A DNA stretch of 64,000 nt from NCBI RefSeq assembly GCF_014654675.1, contig NZ_BNBC01000013.1, positions 128,116-192,115 of the forward strand. Direction: 5' to 3'. Each line of letters starts with the position of its first letter. Positions within the stretch are counted from its first letter, which is position 1. The notes under the pieces were generated by a model that saw nothing but the letters and a program-made list of their open reading frames with translations, did not search any database and was not told the origin of the DNA. The position numbers and the translations under genes are program-made. This document shows, piece by piece, positions 15,922 to 26,900 of the stretch. The DNA is from Streptomyces spiralis. Its GTDB lineage: Bacteria > Actinomycetota > Actinomycetes > Streptomycetales > Streptomycetaceae.

Positions 15922-18870
15922 TCAGGCCGCGGCGGTCGGCTGCAGCAGCCGTGCCACTTCGTCCGCTTCCGGAGCGTCGAGCGAGGCGAAGATCTCGAGT
16001 GCCTCGGTCCAGCACACCTGGGCCCGGTCGGTCTGGCCGATGCCCTGGAGAGCCCTCCCGAGAACGGTGAGGACGTTGCCGCGGCGCCAGTCCCCGCCGA
16101 TGCCTCGCAGCAGGGTCAGAGCGGTGTCGGCGTTCGCCGCCGCCTGAGCCGGACGGCCCGCGGCCAGGTCGAGTTCGGCCAGCCGGAACAGGGTCATGCC
16201 CTCCCAGAGACGCTGACGACTGTCCCGGAACACCTGAAGGGCCTGGTACAGGCACTCGGTCGCTTCGGCGTGCCGTCCGCTCTGGGTGAGAGCGAGGCCG
16301 AGCGCGTAGCGGCCGTTGGCACCCCTCAGGGCATGTCCCATGGCGTCGTACATCGCCGCGCCCTGCCGGGCCAGCGAGACCGCGCTCTCCGTACGCCCCG
16401 TCGCGAGGTGGATGCGTGACAGGTTGCACAGGGCGCTCGCCTCACCCGGGCGGTCCCCGAGTGCGCGGAAGCTCTCGATGGCGTGCGTGAAGTGGTCTTC
16501 CCCCTCTTCGTGCTGGTTCTGGTACAGCGCCACCACGCCACTGATGTTGGACGCCCAGCAGGCGGTGAGCGGGTCGTCGGCCCGGCGTGCCAACTCCGTT
16601 GCCGCCTCGGCCTCCTGAAGAGCGACGTCGAATCTGCTGCCGGAAATGTGGTGGACGAAGGCCAGAGCCGTCAGAGTCCGCCCCGCCGCCCGAAGGTCGC
16701 CGGCCTCCCGCGCGGCCTTCTGCAGCAGTGCGGCGACCGCCTCGTACTCCTTCGAGTTGGCGCCGGACTCGGCCAGATCGATCGCCGCCCACAGGACGTC
16801 CACGGCACGTCGCAGCATCTCCGGCCGCTGTGCGGACTGGCGGACGCACGCCAGCAGGGAGACCGCCTCGGAATACAGCCACTCCCGCGCCGCGTGCCGG
16901 TCCGAGAAGGTGAGCCCCGCGTACTCGGCGCGCTCCAGATGGTCGACCAGGCGGTCGCCGGGGCGTTCGATCAGGTAGACGCCCGCCACGGTGGCCAGAT
17001 AGAAGTCCAGCAACCGCGACATCGCCGCGTCCCGTTCGCTCGGCGGGTGTTCGTCGCGTTCGGCGCACGCGCGCGCGTAGAGGCGGACCAGGTCGTGGTA
17101 CCGGTAGCGGCCCGGGGCCGCCGACTCCAGCAGTGAGGTGTCGACCAGGGACTCGAGGAGGTCCTCGGTGTCCTCCAGCGGGAGGTCCAGGACCGCTGCC
17201 GCTGCCGCCAGGGAGATGTCCGGGCCGTCCGCCAGGCCCAGCAGGCGGAAGGCGCGGGCCTGGGGCGGTTCCAGCTGGCCGTAGCCCAGTTCGAAGGTGG
17301 CCTTGACCGCCAGGTCGCCCGCCTGGAGTTCGTCCAGGCGACGGCGCTCGTCGGCCAGCTTCGCCGCCAGGACCGAGACCGTCCACGTCCTTCTCGAGGC
17401 CAGGCGGGACGCCGCGATGCGGATCGCGAGCGGGAGGAAGCCGCAGGCCGCCACCACGTCCAGCGCCGCCTTGCGTTCCGCGGCCACCCGCTCCTCGCCG
17501 ACGATCTTGGTGAAGAGCGACAGGGCCTCCTCCGGGCTCATCACGTCCAGGTCGACCAGGTGGGCGCCCGCGAGGTCGACCATGCGGACGCGGGAGGTGA
17601 TCAGGGCCGCGCAGCCCGCCGTGCCCGGCAGCAGGGGTCTGACCTGGGCGGCGTCGCGTGCGTTGTCCAGCAGGACGAGGACCCTGCGGCCGTCCAGGAC
17701 CGAGCGGTACAGGGCCGCCCGTTCCTCCAGGGAGTCGGGGATCGCCGAGTCCGCCGTACCGAGGGCGCGCAGGAAGGAACCAAGGACCGTCTCCGGTTCG
17801 GCCGCCCTCGCGCCGGCGCCCTGAAGATCGACGTACAACTGGCCGTCCGGGAAGGCGCTCCGCGCCTGGTGCGCCACGTGCACCGCCAGGGTCGTCTTCC
17901 CCACTCCGCCGATGCCGGCCAGGGCGGAGACCGCCATGACGCGGCCCTCCGCCGAGGCCAGCACCTCGCTCAGTTCGACGACGAAGGAGGCGCGGCCCGT
18001 GAAGTCCGGGACGGTCGCGGGAAGTTGGGCGGGACGTACCGGGGTCGCGGTCGGCTCGGGGGTCGGTGCGGAGGGTTCCGCCAGCGCCGGGTCGGCCCGG
18101 AGGATCCGCTGCTGGAGTTCGCGCAGCTCGGGGCGCGGGTCCACGCCCAGTTCGTCGGCCAGCAGCCGGCGCGTGTCGGCGTACACCGCCAGCGCCTCCG
18201 CCTGGCGGCCGCTGCGGTACAGCGCGAGCATCAGCAGTTCGCGCAGGCGCTCGCGCAGCGGGTGCGCCGCGGTCAGGGCCGTGAGTTCGGAGACCGCCTC
18301 CGCGTGGCAGCCCTGCTCCAGGTCCATGTCCAGGCGGGACTCGAGGAGTTGCAGGCGCCACTCCTCCAGGCGTGCGCGCTGCGCCTCGGCGTACGGGCCC
18401 GGCACTCCCGCCAGTGTCTCGCCGTCCCACAGGGCCAGGGCGCGTTCGAGCGTCGCGCGCGCGTGGCGCAGATCCCCCGCCGCGCGGGCCTTGTCCGCCT
18501 CGGCGGCGAGGTCCTGAGCCACCGTCACGTCCAGGGCACCCTCGCGCAGGCCGCGTATCGCGTAGCCGCCCGACTCGCTGGCCAGGATCCCGGGGTCCAG
18601 CACCTTGCGCAGCCGGGAGGCGTACGTCCGCAGCGCCGCCAGTGCCTGCGACGGCGGTTCCTCGCCCCACAACGCGTCGATCAGCTCCGACGCCGTCGCC
18701 GTACGTCCCTCGCGCAGCAGCAGCGCCGCGAGCAGGGCGCGCTGCTGGGGTGATCCGGTGGCCAGCGGTTCCGCTCCGCGCCAGGCGCGCACCGGCCCGA
18801 GCACGCCGAACCGCGGCGTCGCCGATTCCCCGGGGCCCCGCTGTTCAGGCACTCGCGGTACACCGTCCAT
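15922..18870 (-). CDS. afsR: AfsR pleiotropic regulator (SARP, NB-ARC ATPase, TPR)
   Basis: A 982-residue regulator. Residues about 18-95 are the OmpR-type winged helix, 100-260 the bacterial transcriptional activation domain, then an NB-ARC ATPase with Walker A GIGGVGKTT at 319-327 and a Walker B-like VLVLLDNAR. The C-terminal 350 residues are TPR-like helices (LARQGAAMYDAMGH and similar). AfsR is phosphorylated by AfsK and activates afsS. ATG 18870 follows a GGGGG run and matches the known N-terminus; the open frame extends 13 codons further upstream. The stop lies about 30 bases from the direct repeats that should control afsS, so afsR and afsS are separate transcripts in the same direction. 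Confidence 0.95.
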   Translation of the reverse strand: MDGVPRVPEQRGPGESATPRFGVLGPVRAWRGAEPLATGSPQQRALLAALLLREGRTATASELIDALWGEEPPSQALAALRTYASRLRKVLDPGILASESGGYAIRGLREGALDVTVAQDLAAEADKARAAGDLRHARATLERALALWDGETLAGVPGPYAEAQRARLEEWRLQLLESRLDMDLEQGCHAEAVSELTALTAAHPLRERLRELLMLALYRSGRQAEALAVYADTRRLLADELGVDPRPELRELQQRILRADPALAEPSAPTPEPTATPVRPAQLPATVPDFTGRASFVVELSEVLASAEGRVMAVSALAGIGGVGKTTLAVHVAHQARSAFPDGQLYVDLQGAGARAAEPETVLGSFLRALGTADSAIPDSLEERAALYRSVLDGRRVLVLLDNARDAAQVRPLLPGTAGCAALITSRVRMVDLAGAHLVDLDVMSPEEALSLFTKIVGEERVAAERKAALDVVAACGFLPLAIRIAASRLASRRTWTVSVLAAKLADERRRLDELQAGDLAVKATFELGYGQLEPPQARAFRLLGLADGPDISLAAAAAVLDLPLEDTEDLLESLVDTSLLESAAPGRYRYHDLVRLYARACAERDEHPPSERDAAMSRLLDFYLATVAGVYLIERPGDRLVDHLERAEYAGLTFSDRHAAREWLYSEAVSLLACVRQSAQRPEMLRRAVDVLWAAIDLAESGANSKEYEAVAALLQKAAREAGDLRAAGRTLTALAFVHHISGSRFDVALQEAEAATELARRADDPLTACWASNISGVVALYQNQHEEGEDHFTHAIESFRALGDRPGEASALCNLSRIHLATGRTESAVSLARQGAAMYDAMGHALRGANGRYALGLALTQSGRHAEATECLYQALQVFRDSRQRLWEGMTLFRLAELDLAAGRPAQAAANADTALTLLRGIGGDWRRGNVLTVLGRALQGIGQTDRAQVCWTEALEIFASLDAPEADEVARLLQPTAAA

Positions 18871-19018
18871 CGCTGCCCCCTGGCCCCCTGACGAACCTTC
18901 CACAATCAAGAGGCCAGTTTGCCTTGTTCATGGCAGATGCGTCAGCTGTGGGAGACAGCGATCACAGGTGGACGGGTGCGGCGTCACACGGTGCACACAA
19001 CACCTCCCGCGTTCCCGC

Positions 19019-20512
19019 CTATTGCCGCTCCCGATGCGGCTCCGGCCCCAGGAAGATCGGGTTCGTGAAGGCCGCCATCACGCCGGGCAGCGGCCCCACG
19101 GCCGTCTCGTGCCGCAGTTCCGCCCGGACGTACGCCGCGTACGCCGGTGTGGTCCGCCACTCGACCGCCCCGGAGCCGGAGACCGGGAACGGGTCGCTGG
19201 TCAGCAGCACGCCCTGGTCGGTCACCAGGCGGGCCGTACAGCGCGGGACACCCGAGGCCTCCAGGCGGACCGTCACCGGGGTGTCCTCGGCCACCCGCAG
19301 CCGCTCCCCGATGCCGGCGTGCTCGCCCCGGCCGCCGCTCGCGGTGAAGGTGAGCGACACGTGCTGGGACTCGGCCACGTACGAGCGGCCCGCGCGGATC
19401 CCCTCCTGGATCGCCTCCCGGGTCAGGTCGTCGGCCAGGACGACCGTCTGGGGGGTGCCCACGGCGTCCGGCGGGCGATGGGCGTCGCTGTTGCCCATCG
19501 CCGGAAGCCACTGCCGCCGGTCCTGTCGTAGGGACGCCACCAGCATCGCGTCCCATGCCGCCAGCGCCATCTCGTCGTCGGGTGTGAACGGGCCGTTCCA
19601 CACCTCCACCGCGTCCGCCTCACCGAAGCCGAACTTCCACGCGCAGCCGATGCAGGTGGCGTGCGGATGGGCGGGGACGACCAGGCCGCCGGCCCGGCGG
19701 ATGTCGTCGGCGAAGCGGCCGAAGCGGTCGTCGCGTGCCCGGTAGCGCCAGTCCACGAAGGTGCCGGGTTCGGTGCCGAGGGCCAGTACGTGGCCGTTAC
19801 GTGTCGTCACCTCCTCGCCCAGCAGGATCAGCAGGTCGTCGCCCGCCCGGTCGGCCCAGTGCGGGTGGGAGGAGTTCGTGTTGTGGTCGGAGGTGTTGAT
19901 GAAGTCCAGCCCGGCCGTCCGCGCCAGCGCCGCGATCTCGGCCGGGGTGCGGCGGCCGTCGGAGTACCAGGAGTGGAGGTGGCAGTCGCCCCGGTACCAG
20001 GCCCGGCCCCGGCCCCCGGCCCGGACGGGCGGGTACACCGGGCGGGGGGTCTCGCCGGGCTCGCCGTGGGTGAGCGTGACGGTGATCTCGTACGACAGGC
20101 CCTGCGGCGCCACGGTGTAGGGACCGAGCGCGATGTGCCAGGTGCCCGGGGTGACCGGCCCGGGGAGGTAGCCGGGGGTGGCGTCGTCCGCGCGGACGAA
20201 GAAATCCGAGCGCGCCCCGCCCGACCAGCCGCGGAAACCACGGCCGCCGAGTCCGGTGCCGTGCGCGTCGAAGATGCCGATGTCCAGGGCGTTGCCGGGG
20301 GTGCCGGCCGGGACGGACGGCTTGTCGTAGGCGTAGGCGACCCGGATCTCCCGTACACCGGGCGGTACTTCGACGGGAACGTACACGTAGTCCGGTGAGC
20401 CGGCCGGCAGGGTGCCGCGGATCGTCCGGGTCCGCTGCTCGCCGTCCGCGGCTTCGGCGCCACTCGCGAAGGTCACGCCTTCCAACGTAAGCGCCGCGGC
20501 GGCACCCGGCAT
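19019..20512 (-). CDS. PHP-domain metal-dependent phosphoesterase
   Basis: A 497-residue protein. The N-terminal 160 residues are beta-rich and of pre-peptidase or CBM-like type (PDYVYVPVEVPPGVREIRVA). The PHP domain follows with CHLHSWYSDG, NTSDHNT, LLGEEVT, VVPAHPHA and MGNSDAHR, which supply the usual His/Asp/Glu metal ligands. PHP enzymes hydrolyse phosphate esters. No signal peptide is seen. ATG 20512 has no clear ribosome site; a GTG at about 20476 is an alternative start. It is divergent from fbiC with 66 bases between the starts, so the promoters share a small region. Confidence 0.85.
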   Translation of the reverse strand: MPGAAAALTLEGVTFASGAEAADGEQRTRTIRGTLPAGSPDYVYVPVEVPPGVREIRVAYAYDKPSVPAGTPGNALDIGIFDAHGTGLGGRGFRGWSGGARSDFFVRADDATPGYLPGPVTPGTWHIALGPYTVAPQGLSYEITVTLTHGEPGETPRPVYPPVRAGGRGRAWYRGDCHLHSWYSDGRRTPAEIAALARTAGLDFINTSDHNTNSSHPHWADRAGDDLLILLGEEVTTRNGHVLALGTEPGTFVDWRYRARDDRFGRFADDIRRAGGLVVPAHPHATCIGCAWKFGFGEADAVEVWNGPFTPDDEMALAAWDAMLVASLRQDRRQWLPAMGNSDAHRPPDAVGTPQTVVLADDLTREAIQEGIRAGRSYVAESQHVSLTFTASGGRGEHAGIGERLRVAEDTPVTVRLEASGVPRCTARLVTDQGVLLTSDPFPVSGSGAVEWRTTPAYAAYVRAELRHETAVGPLPGVMAAFTNPIFLGPEPHRERQ

Positions 20513-20578
20513 GAGCGGAGCGCGTCTGCCGAGCGGCGGACACCGGGCGGTGGATCACCGCGATCGTATGCTCGGAGG

Positions 20579-23164
20579 ATGACGACTTCCGCGGCCCCCG
20601 GAACCGGACCCACCGAGAACTCGCTCCGTCGCGCCCTCAGGCGGGCCCGGGACGGCGTCGCCCTCGACGTCTCCGAGGCGGCCGTGCTGCTCCAGGCCCG
20701 CGGTGAGCACCTCGACGACCTCGCCGCCTCCGCCGCCCGGGTGCGGGACGCGGGGCTGGAGGCGGCCGGCCGCCCCGGCGTGATCACCTACTCCAAGAGC
20801 GTCTTCATCCCGCTGACCCGGCTGTGCCGGGACAAGTGCCACTACTGCACCTTCGCCACCGTCCCCGGCAAGCTGCGCCGCGCCGGTCACGGGATGTTCA
20901 TGTCCCCCGACGAGGTCCTCGACATCGCCCGCCGGGGCGCCGAACTCGGCTGCAAGGAAGCCCTGATCACCCTCGGCGACAAGCCGGAGGACCGCTGGCC
21001 CGAGGCGCGCGAGTGGCTCGACGCGCACGGCTACGACGACACCATCGCCTACGTCCGCGCCGTCTCCATCCGCATCCTGGAGGAGACGGGTCTCCTGCCG
21101 CACCTCAACCCCGGCGTCATGACCTGGACGGACTTCCAGCGGCTCAAGCCGGTCGCCCCCTCCATGGGGATGATGCTGGAGACGACCGCGACCCGCCTGT
21201 GGTCCGAGCCCGGCGGCCCCCACCACGGCTCCCCGGACAAGGAACCCGCCGTGCGGCTGCGGGTGCTGGAGGACGCCGGCCGTTCCTCCGTGCCGTTCAC
21301 CTCCGGGATCCTGATCGGCATCGGCGAGACGTACGAGGAGCGCGCCGAGTCCCTCTTCGCCCTCCGCAAGGTCGCCCGCGCCCACCACGGCATCCAGGAG
21401 CTGATCATCCAGAACTTCCGTGCCAAGCCGGACACGGCGATGCGCGGCATGCCGGACGCGGAGCTGGACGACCTCGTCGCCACCGTCGCCGTCGCCCGGC
21501 ACATCATGGGCCCGAGCGCCTGCCTCCAGGCCCCGCCCAACCTGGTGGACGCGGAGTACGAGCGCCTCATCGGCGCCGGCATCGACGACTGGGGCGGTGT
21601 CTCGCCGCTCACCATCGACCACGTCAACCCGGAGCGCCCCTGGCCGCAGATCGACCTCCTGCGCGAGCGCTCGGCCGCCGCGGGGTTCACACTGCGTGAA
21701 CGTCTCTGCGTCTACCCGGAGTTCGTCAGGCGCGGCGAACCCTGGCTCGACCCGAGGCTGCGCCCGCACGTGAGCGCCCTGGCGGACCCGGAGACGGGCC
21801 TGGCCCGCGAGGACGCGACCGTCGAGGGCCGCCCCTGGCAGGAACCGGACGAGGCCTTCACCGCGAGTGGCCGCACCGATCTGCACCGCACCATCGACAC
21901 CGAGGGCCGCACCGCCGACCGCCGGGACGACTTCGACGAGGTCTACGGCGACTGGGACGCCCTGCGCGAGGCGGCCGCCCCCGGCATGGCGCCGGAGCGC
22001 ATCGACACGGACGTACGGCAGGCGCTGCGCACGGCGGCCGACGACCCGACGCGGCTGACCGACGCCGAGGCCCTGGCGCTGCTGCACGCGGACGGCCCGG
22101 CGCTGGACGCCCTGTGCGAGGTCGCGGACGACGTACGGAAGTCGGCGGTGGGCGACGACGTGACGTACATCGTCACCAGGAACATCAACTTCACCAACGT
22201 CTGCTACACCGGCTGCCGTTTCTGCGCCTTCGCGCAGCGCAGGACGGACGCCGACGCGTACACCCTCTCCCTGGAACAGGTCGCGGACCGGGCGCAGCAG
22301 GCCTGGGACGTGGGCGCGGTGGAGGTCTGCATGCAGGGCGGCATCCACCCGGACCTGCCCGGCACGGCGTACTTCGACATCGCCAGGGCGGTCAAGGAGC
22401 GCGTCCCCGGCATGCATGTGCACGCCTTCTCGCCGATGGAGGTGGTCAACGGCGCGACCCGCACTGGCATGTCGATCCGCGAGTGGCTGACGGAGGCGAA
22501 GGCGGCGGGCCTGGACACCATCCCCGGCACGGCGGCGGAGATCCTGGACGACGAGGTCCGCTGGGTGCTGACCAAGGGGAAGCTGCCGACGGCGACCTGG
22601 ATCGAGGTGGTGACGACCGCGCACGAGCTGGGCATCAGGTCCTCGTCGACGATGATGTACGGCCATGTCGACCAGCCCCGCCACTGGCTCGGCCACCTCC
22701 GCACGCTCGCGGACATCCAGCGGCGCACCGGCGGCTTCACGGAGTTCGTGACGCTCCCCTTCATCCACACCAACGCCCCCGTCTACCTCGCGGGCATCGC
22801 CCGCCCCGGCCCGACGGTGCGCGACAACCGCGCGGTCACCGCGATGGCCCGCCTCCTGCTGCACCCCCACATCCCCAACATCCAGACGAGCTGGGTGAAA
22901 CTGGGCACGGAGGGCGCGGCGGAGATGCTCCGCTCCGGCGCGAACGACCTGGGCGGCACCCTGATGGAGGAGACGATCTCCAGGATGGCGGGCTCGTCGT
23001 ACGGCTCGTACAAGTCGGTCAAGGACCTGGTGGCGGTGGCCGCGGCGGCCGGCCGGCCCGCGAAGCCGCGGACGACGGTCTACGGCGAGGTCCCCGAGGA
23101 GCGGCAGCGCGTCGCGGCGGCGTCCGACGGTCACCTGCCGGAGCTGCTTCCGGTGCTGGACTGA
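20579..23164 (+). CDS. fbiC: FO synthase (coenzyme F420 precursor), fused CofG/CofH
   Basis: An 861-residue bifunctional radical SAM enzyme. The N-terminal CofG-like half has the cluster motif C83-x3-C87-x2-C90 (CRDKCHYC), and the C-terminal CofH-like half has C542-x3-C546-x2-C549 (CYTGCRFC). Together they join tyrosine and 5-amino-6-ribitylamino-uracil to make 7,8-didemethyl-8-hydroxy-5-deazariboflavin, the chromophore of F420. Length and domain order match other actinobacterial FbiC proteins. ATG 20579 directly abuts GGAGG, which is unusually close, so initiation may be atypical. No other F420 gene is adjacent. Confidence 0.95.
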   Translation: MTTSAAPGTGPTENSLRRALRRARDGVALDVSEAAVLLQARGEHLDDLAASAARVRDAGLEAAGRPGVITYSKSVFIPLTRLCRDKCHYCTFATVPGKLRRAGHGMFMSPDEVLDIARRGAELGCKEALITLGDKPEDRWPEAREWLDAHGYDDTIAYVRAVSIRILEETGLLPHLNPGVMTWTDFQRLKPVAPSMGMMLETTATRLWSEPGGPHHGSPDKEPAVRLRVLEDAGRSSVPFTSGILIGIGETYEERAESLFALRKVARAHHGIQELIIQNFRAKPDTAMRGMPDAELDDLVATVAVARHIMGPSACLQAPPNLVDAEYERLIGAGIDDWGGVSPLTIDHVNPERPWPQIDLLRERSAAAGFTLRERLCVYPEFVRRGEPWLDPRLRPHVSALADPETGLAREDATVEGRPWQEPDEAFTASGRTDLHRTIDTEGRTADRRDDFDEVYGDWDALREAAAPGMAPERIDTDVRQALRTAADDPTRLTDAEALALLHADGPALDALCEVADDVRKSAVGDDVTYIVTRNINFTNVCYTGCRFCAFAQRRTDADAYTLSLEQVADRAQQAWDVGAVEVCMQGGIHPDLPGTAYFDIARAVKERVPGMHVHAFSPMEVVNGATRTGMSIREWLTEAKAAGLDTIPGTAAEILDDEVRWVLTKGKLPTATWIEVVTTAHELGIRSSSTMMYGHVDQPRHWLGHLRTLADIQRRTGGFTEFVTLPFIHTNAPVYLAGIARPGPTVRDNRAVTAMARLLLHPHIPNIQTSWVKLGTEGAAEMLRSGANDLGGTLMEETISRMAGSSYGSYKSVKDLVAVAAAAGRPAKPRTTVYGEVPEERQRVAAASDGHLPELLPVLD

Positions 23165-23256
23165 ACGGCGCCGCACCGGCGGGGGAGGCGGCTCACAGTA
23201 CGATGATCCGGCTGTTGCGGGGGCGAGTAGCTGAGTAGCCGAGGAGATGCGTGCCC

Positions 23257-23826
23257 ATGCCTGCCCGAATACCCTCGTGGGCCTGGGTCAGCGGCCTGAC
23301 CGCGGGAGCGGTCGCCGTGGTCGCGGTACTGGCGGTACAGGCCGACCAGGGCCCGCACCCCGTGGCCACGGCCGCGCACCCGCGCGCCTCGGCCTCGGCG
23401 GGCGCGCACCACTCGGCCGCTCCCCCCAAGCACACCGCGCCCCCGGCGGTTCCGGCCGCCTCGGGAACGGGCCGCCGCGTCGTGTACTCGCTGGGCCAGA
23501 AGCGCGTGTGGCTGGTGGACGCGAGCGACAAGGCGACCCGCACCTTCCCGGTCTGGCCGGGCACGGTCAGCCCGGACCCCGGCGCCTACGCGATCTCCCA
23601 GCGCGTGGCCGCCACCACCGGGTCCGACGGTGTGCGCATCGAGCACATCACGTACTTCGCGGGCAAGTCGGGCGTCTTCATCGCCTTCAGCAACGCCGTG
23701 GACGGTTCCTCGCCCCCGCCCGCCGCCTCCGGCGCCAAGACGGGCGGCATCCGCACGCCCAAGGCCGACGGGGCCGCGCTGTGGGCGTTCGCGTCCAAGG
23801 GGACGAGGGTCGTGGTCGTCCGGTAG
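23257..23826 (+). CDS. secreted YkuD-like protein without a visible catalytic Cys
   Basis: A 189-residue exported protein. It has a hydrophobic segment at about residues 5-28 (WVSGLTAGAVAVVAVLAVQA), an Ala/Pro/His-rich linker, and a beta-rich domain (VVYSLGQKRVWLVDASDKAT, then PVWPGTVSPDPGAYAIS). That opening resembles L,D-transpeptidase YkuD domains, but no Cys occurs in the protein, so transpeptidase activity is unlikely. GTG 23251 is an alternative start; ATG 23257 has better spacing from GAGGAG. Function unknown. Confidence 0.7.
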   Translation: MPARIPSWAWVSGLTAGAVAVVAVLAVQADQGPHPVATAAHPRASASAGAHHSAAPPKHTAPPAVPAASGTGRRVVYSLGQKRVWLVDASDKATRTFPVWPGTVSPDPGAYAISQRVAATTGSDGVRIEHITYFAGKSGVFIAFSNAVDGSSPPPAASGAKTGGIRTPKADGAALWAFASKGTRVVVVR

Positions 23827-23921
23827 CGGGCGCGGAACGCTCATCGACCCACTGATCACGCGGCGCTGCGCCACAATGACCGGGGACGGGCGGAGCCGGG
23901 CTACGGGAGGGGCGTACGGGG

Positions 23922-26900
23922 ATGGCGCAGGCGCGGCGGTCCATGCAGGAGCTGATCCGGCAGCGCAGACGCACCGGGTTCGTGGGACGGAACACCGAAC
24001 GGGCGGCCTTCCGCGAGAACTTCGACTTCCCGCCCGAGGACGAGCGGCACCGGTTCCTGTTCCATGTGCACGGCGACGCCGGGGTCGGAAAGACCTTCCT
24101 GGTCAGGGAGTTGGAGCAGATCGCCCGGGAGCGCGGGGCCCTGACGGCGTACGTGGACGAGAGCGTCGGCAGCGTGCCCGAGGCGATGGCGGCGATCGGT
24201 CGCCAGCTCGCCGCCCGCGGCTTTCGGTGCAAGGAACTGGAACGGCTGCTGGCCGCGCACCGGGAACGCCGGCACGAGGCCGAGGCGGCGGTGGCCGGGC
24301 TGGCACAGCAGGCCGAGGGCCCGTCCGCGGCGAGCACGACGGCGGTACGGCTGGGCCTGGCGGGCATCGGGCTGCTGCCCGGCGCCGGCCCCTTCGTCGG
24401 GGCCGTCGACGCCGCCCGGCTCGCCCAGGGGGCGGACCGGTTACGGGCCGGCCTGAGCGCTCGCCTCCGGAGCCAGGACGACGTGCAACTGGTGCTGTCC
24501 CCCGAGCAGAGCCTCACCCCGGTGCTGCTCGGCGAGCTGACGGACATCGCCTCCCAGGTGCCGTGGGTGGTCCTGGTCCTCGACACGTACGAGGTGACGG
24601 CCCCGTTCCTGGACGGGTGGCTGCACGACGTGATGGCGACGGACCGGTACGCCGGGTCGCTGCCCGCGAACGTCGTCGTGGTCACCGCCGGTCAGCACCG
24701 CCTGGATCCCGCCCGCTGGAGCGGCTTCGCCGACTTCGTCCAGGAGGTGCCCCTCGGGCCGTTCACGGACGCCGAGGCGCGAGGTCTCCTCGCCGGCAAG
24801 GGCGTCGTGGCGGAACCGGTCGTCGAGGAGGTGATGCGCCTCACCGGAGGACTGCCGGTCCTCGTCTCCACGCTCGCCGAGGCCCGGCCCACCGGCCGCG
24901 AGGACGTGGGCGACCCGAGCGCGACGGCCGTGGAACGCTTCCTGAAGTGGGAAGAGGACCCCGTACGGCGGGCTGCGGCCCTCGCCGGCGCGCTGCCCCG
25001 GCGGCTGGACGCGGACGTGTTCCGGGCGGCGGTGGACTGCTCCGGGGAAGAGGCCGCACCCCTCTTCGCATGGTTGCGCGGCATGCCGTTCGTCAGCGAG
25101 CGGGGCGACGGACTGCGGTACCACGACCTCGTACGCGCACCGATGCTGCGGTTGCAGCGGCGGCTCTCCCCGCGCGGCTGGGCGGAACGGCACGAGCGGC
25201 TGGCGGAGGTCTTCGGCGGCTGGCGCGCCCAGGCGGCGGGGGATCTGCGGCCCGACGAGCAGTGGGAGCAGGAGACCTGGCGCGAGCTGCGCCTGGAGGA
25301 GACGTACCACCTGCTGTGCGCCCGGCGGCTCACGGCACTCGGCGAGGCGCTGCGGGACCTGGTCCTGGCCTGCCGCGAGGACCGTGTGCTCGGCGGCCGG
25401 TGGGCGCGGATGCTCCAGGACGCGGGGGACGTCACGGACAGTGGCGTTCTGGAGGAATGGGGCCGGCGCCTGGGGGAGGCCCTGTCCGACGAGACGTCCG
25501 GGCTGCTCACGGCCATGGACCTGCTGCTGGCGCGGCCCGGTCTGGGCGTTCGCGGGCGGGCGGTGGCCCACGCGGTGCGGGGCAGGGAACTGCGGTACGA
25601 CGGTGAGTACCGGCGGGCACTGGCCGAGTACGACCGGGCGCTCGAGCTGGACCCGGAACTCGTCCGGGCCCATTACGGCCGGGGCGCCACCCTCGTCCTG
25701 CTGGCCGACCTGCCCGGAGCGCTGGCCGCCTTCGACCGCGCCGACGAGCTGGCTCCGGAGACGGCGTGGATCATCGCCGAGCGAGGGGAGGCACTGCGCC
25801 TCCTCGGCCGGTTCCAGGAGGCGCTGCACGAGTGCGACCGGGCCTGCGCCCTCGACCCGACCGACGCCTACCCGCTGGCCTCCCGGGCGGCGTGCAAACA
25901 CGCGCTTGAGCAGTACGACGCCGCGCTCGCCGACTTCGACCAGGCGCTGAGCCTCGACGAGGACTACCTGTGGGCGCTGGTGAGAAGGGCTCGGCTGCGC
26001 CGGGTCCGGGAGGAATGGGACGAGGCGTTCGCCGACCTGGACCGGGCGGCCGGCCTCGCACCCGACTCCGCCTGGGTCGCCTCCGAGCGCGGGGACGCCT
26101 ACCGGCTCGCCGGCCGGTACGAGGAGGCCGTCACCGAACTCGGCCGCGTCCTGACGCTCGACCCCGGCCATGAGTCCGCGCTGGCGAGCAGGGGCGTCGC
26201 CCTCCTGGAACTCGGCCGGACCGAGGCGGCGCTGGCCGACCTCACCCGCGCCGTGGAGCTGGCCCCCGGCTACTCCTGGGCGCTGGCGATGCGGGCCCGG
26301 GCACGGCGCAGGCTGGGCGACCGGGACGGCATGTTCGAGGATCTGCGGCGCGCGGCCGACGCGGATCCGGACGCCGACTGGATACGGCTCGAACTGGCCG
26401 ACATGTACTGGGCGACGGACCGGCACGACGAGGCCGACGCGCTCTACCGGGGGCTGTTGGAGAACGAGCCGCGGCAGGCCCACGCGCTGGCCGGCCTCGG
26501 CGCGACCCGTCTCGCCCGTTCCGACCACGCCGAGGCCTTGCGGTTCCTGGACCGCGCGCTGGCCATCGCCCCGGACCTCGGGTGGGCGTACGGACAGCGC
26601 GCCCGCGCCTGCCTCGCGACCGGGCGGACCGAACAGGCCATGGCGGACCTGGAGCGGTGTGTCGTGCTGGAGTCGGAGGCGGACTGGGCGCGGGAGTCCG
26701 CGGCCGAGCTGCTGATCCGCTGCGGGCGGTGGTCGGAGGCGCTGGCCCGGCTGACCGAGGCCCGCCGGTCGGCGTCGCCGGACGACGACCCCCTGGACCA
26801 CCTGTGGGCGGAGGTGTACCGGAACACCGGCCGGCCGGCGGCGGCCCGTCGGCACGCGGAACGGCTGCGCAGGTCGGCGCACCCACTGGCCGGTACGTAT

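Noticed and set aside
20555..23176. An 873-residue open frame opposite fbiC
   Set aside because: fbiC has both radical SAM motifs and the expected length. The antisense frame has no domain and Arg/Val/Asp-rich composition.
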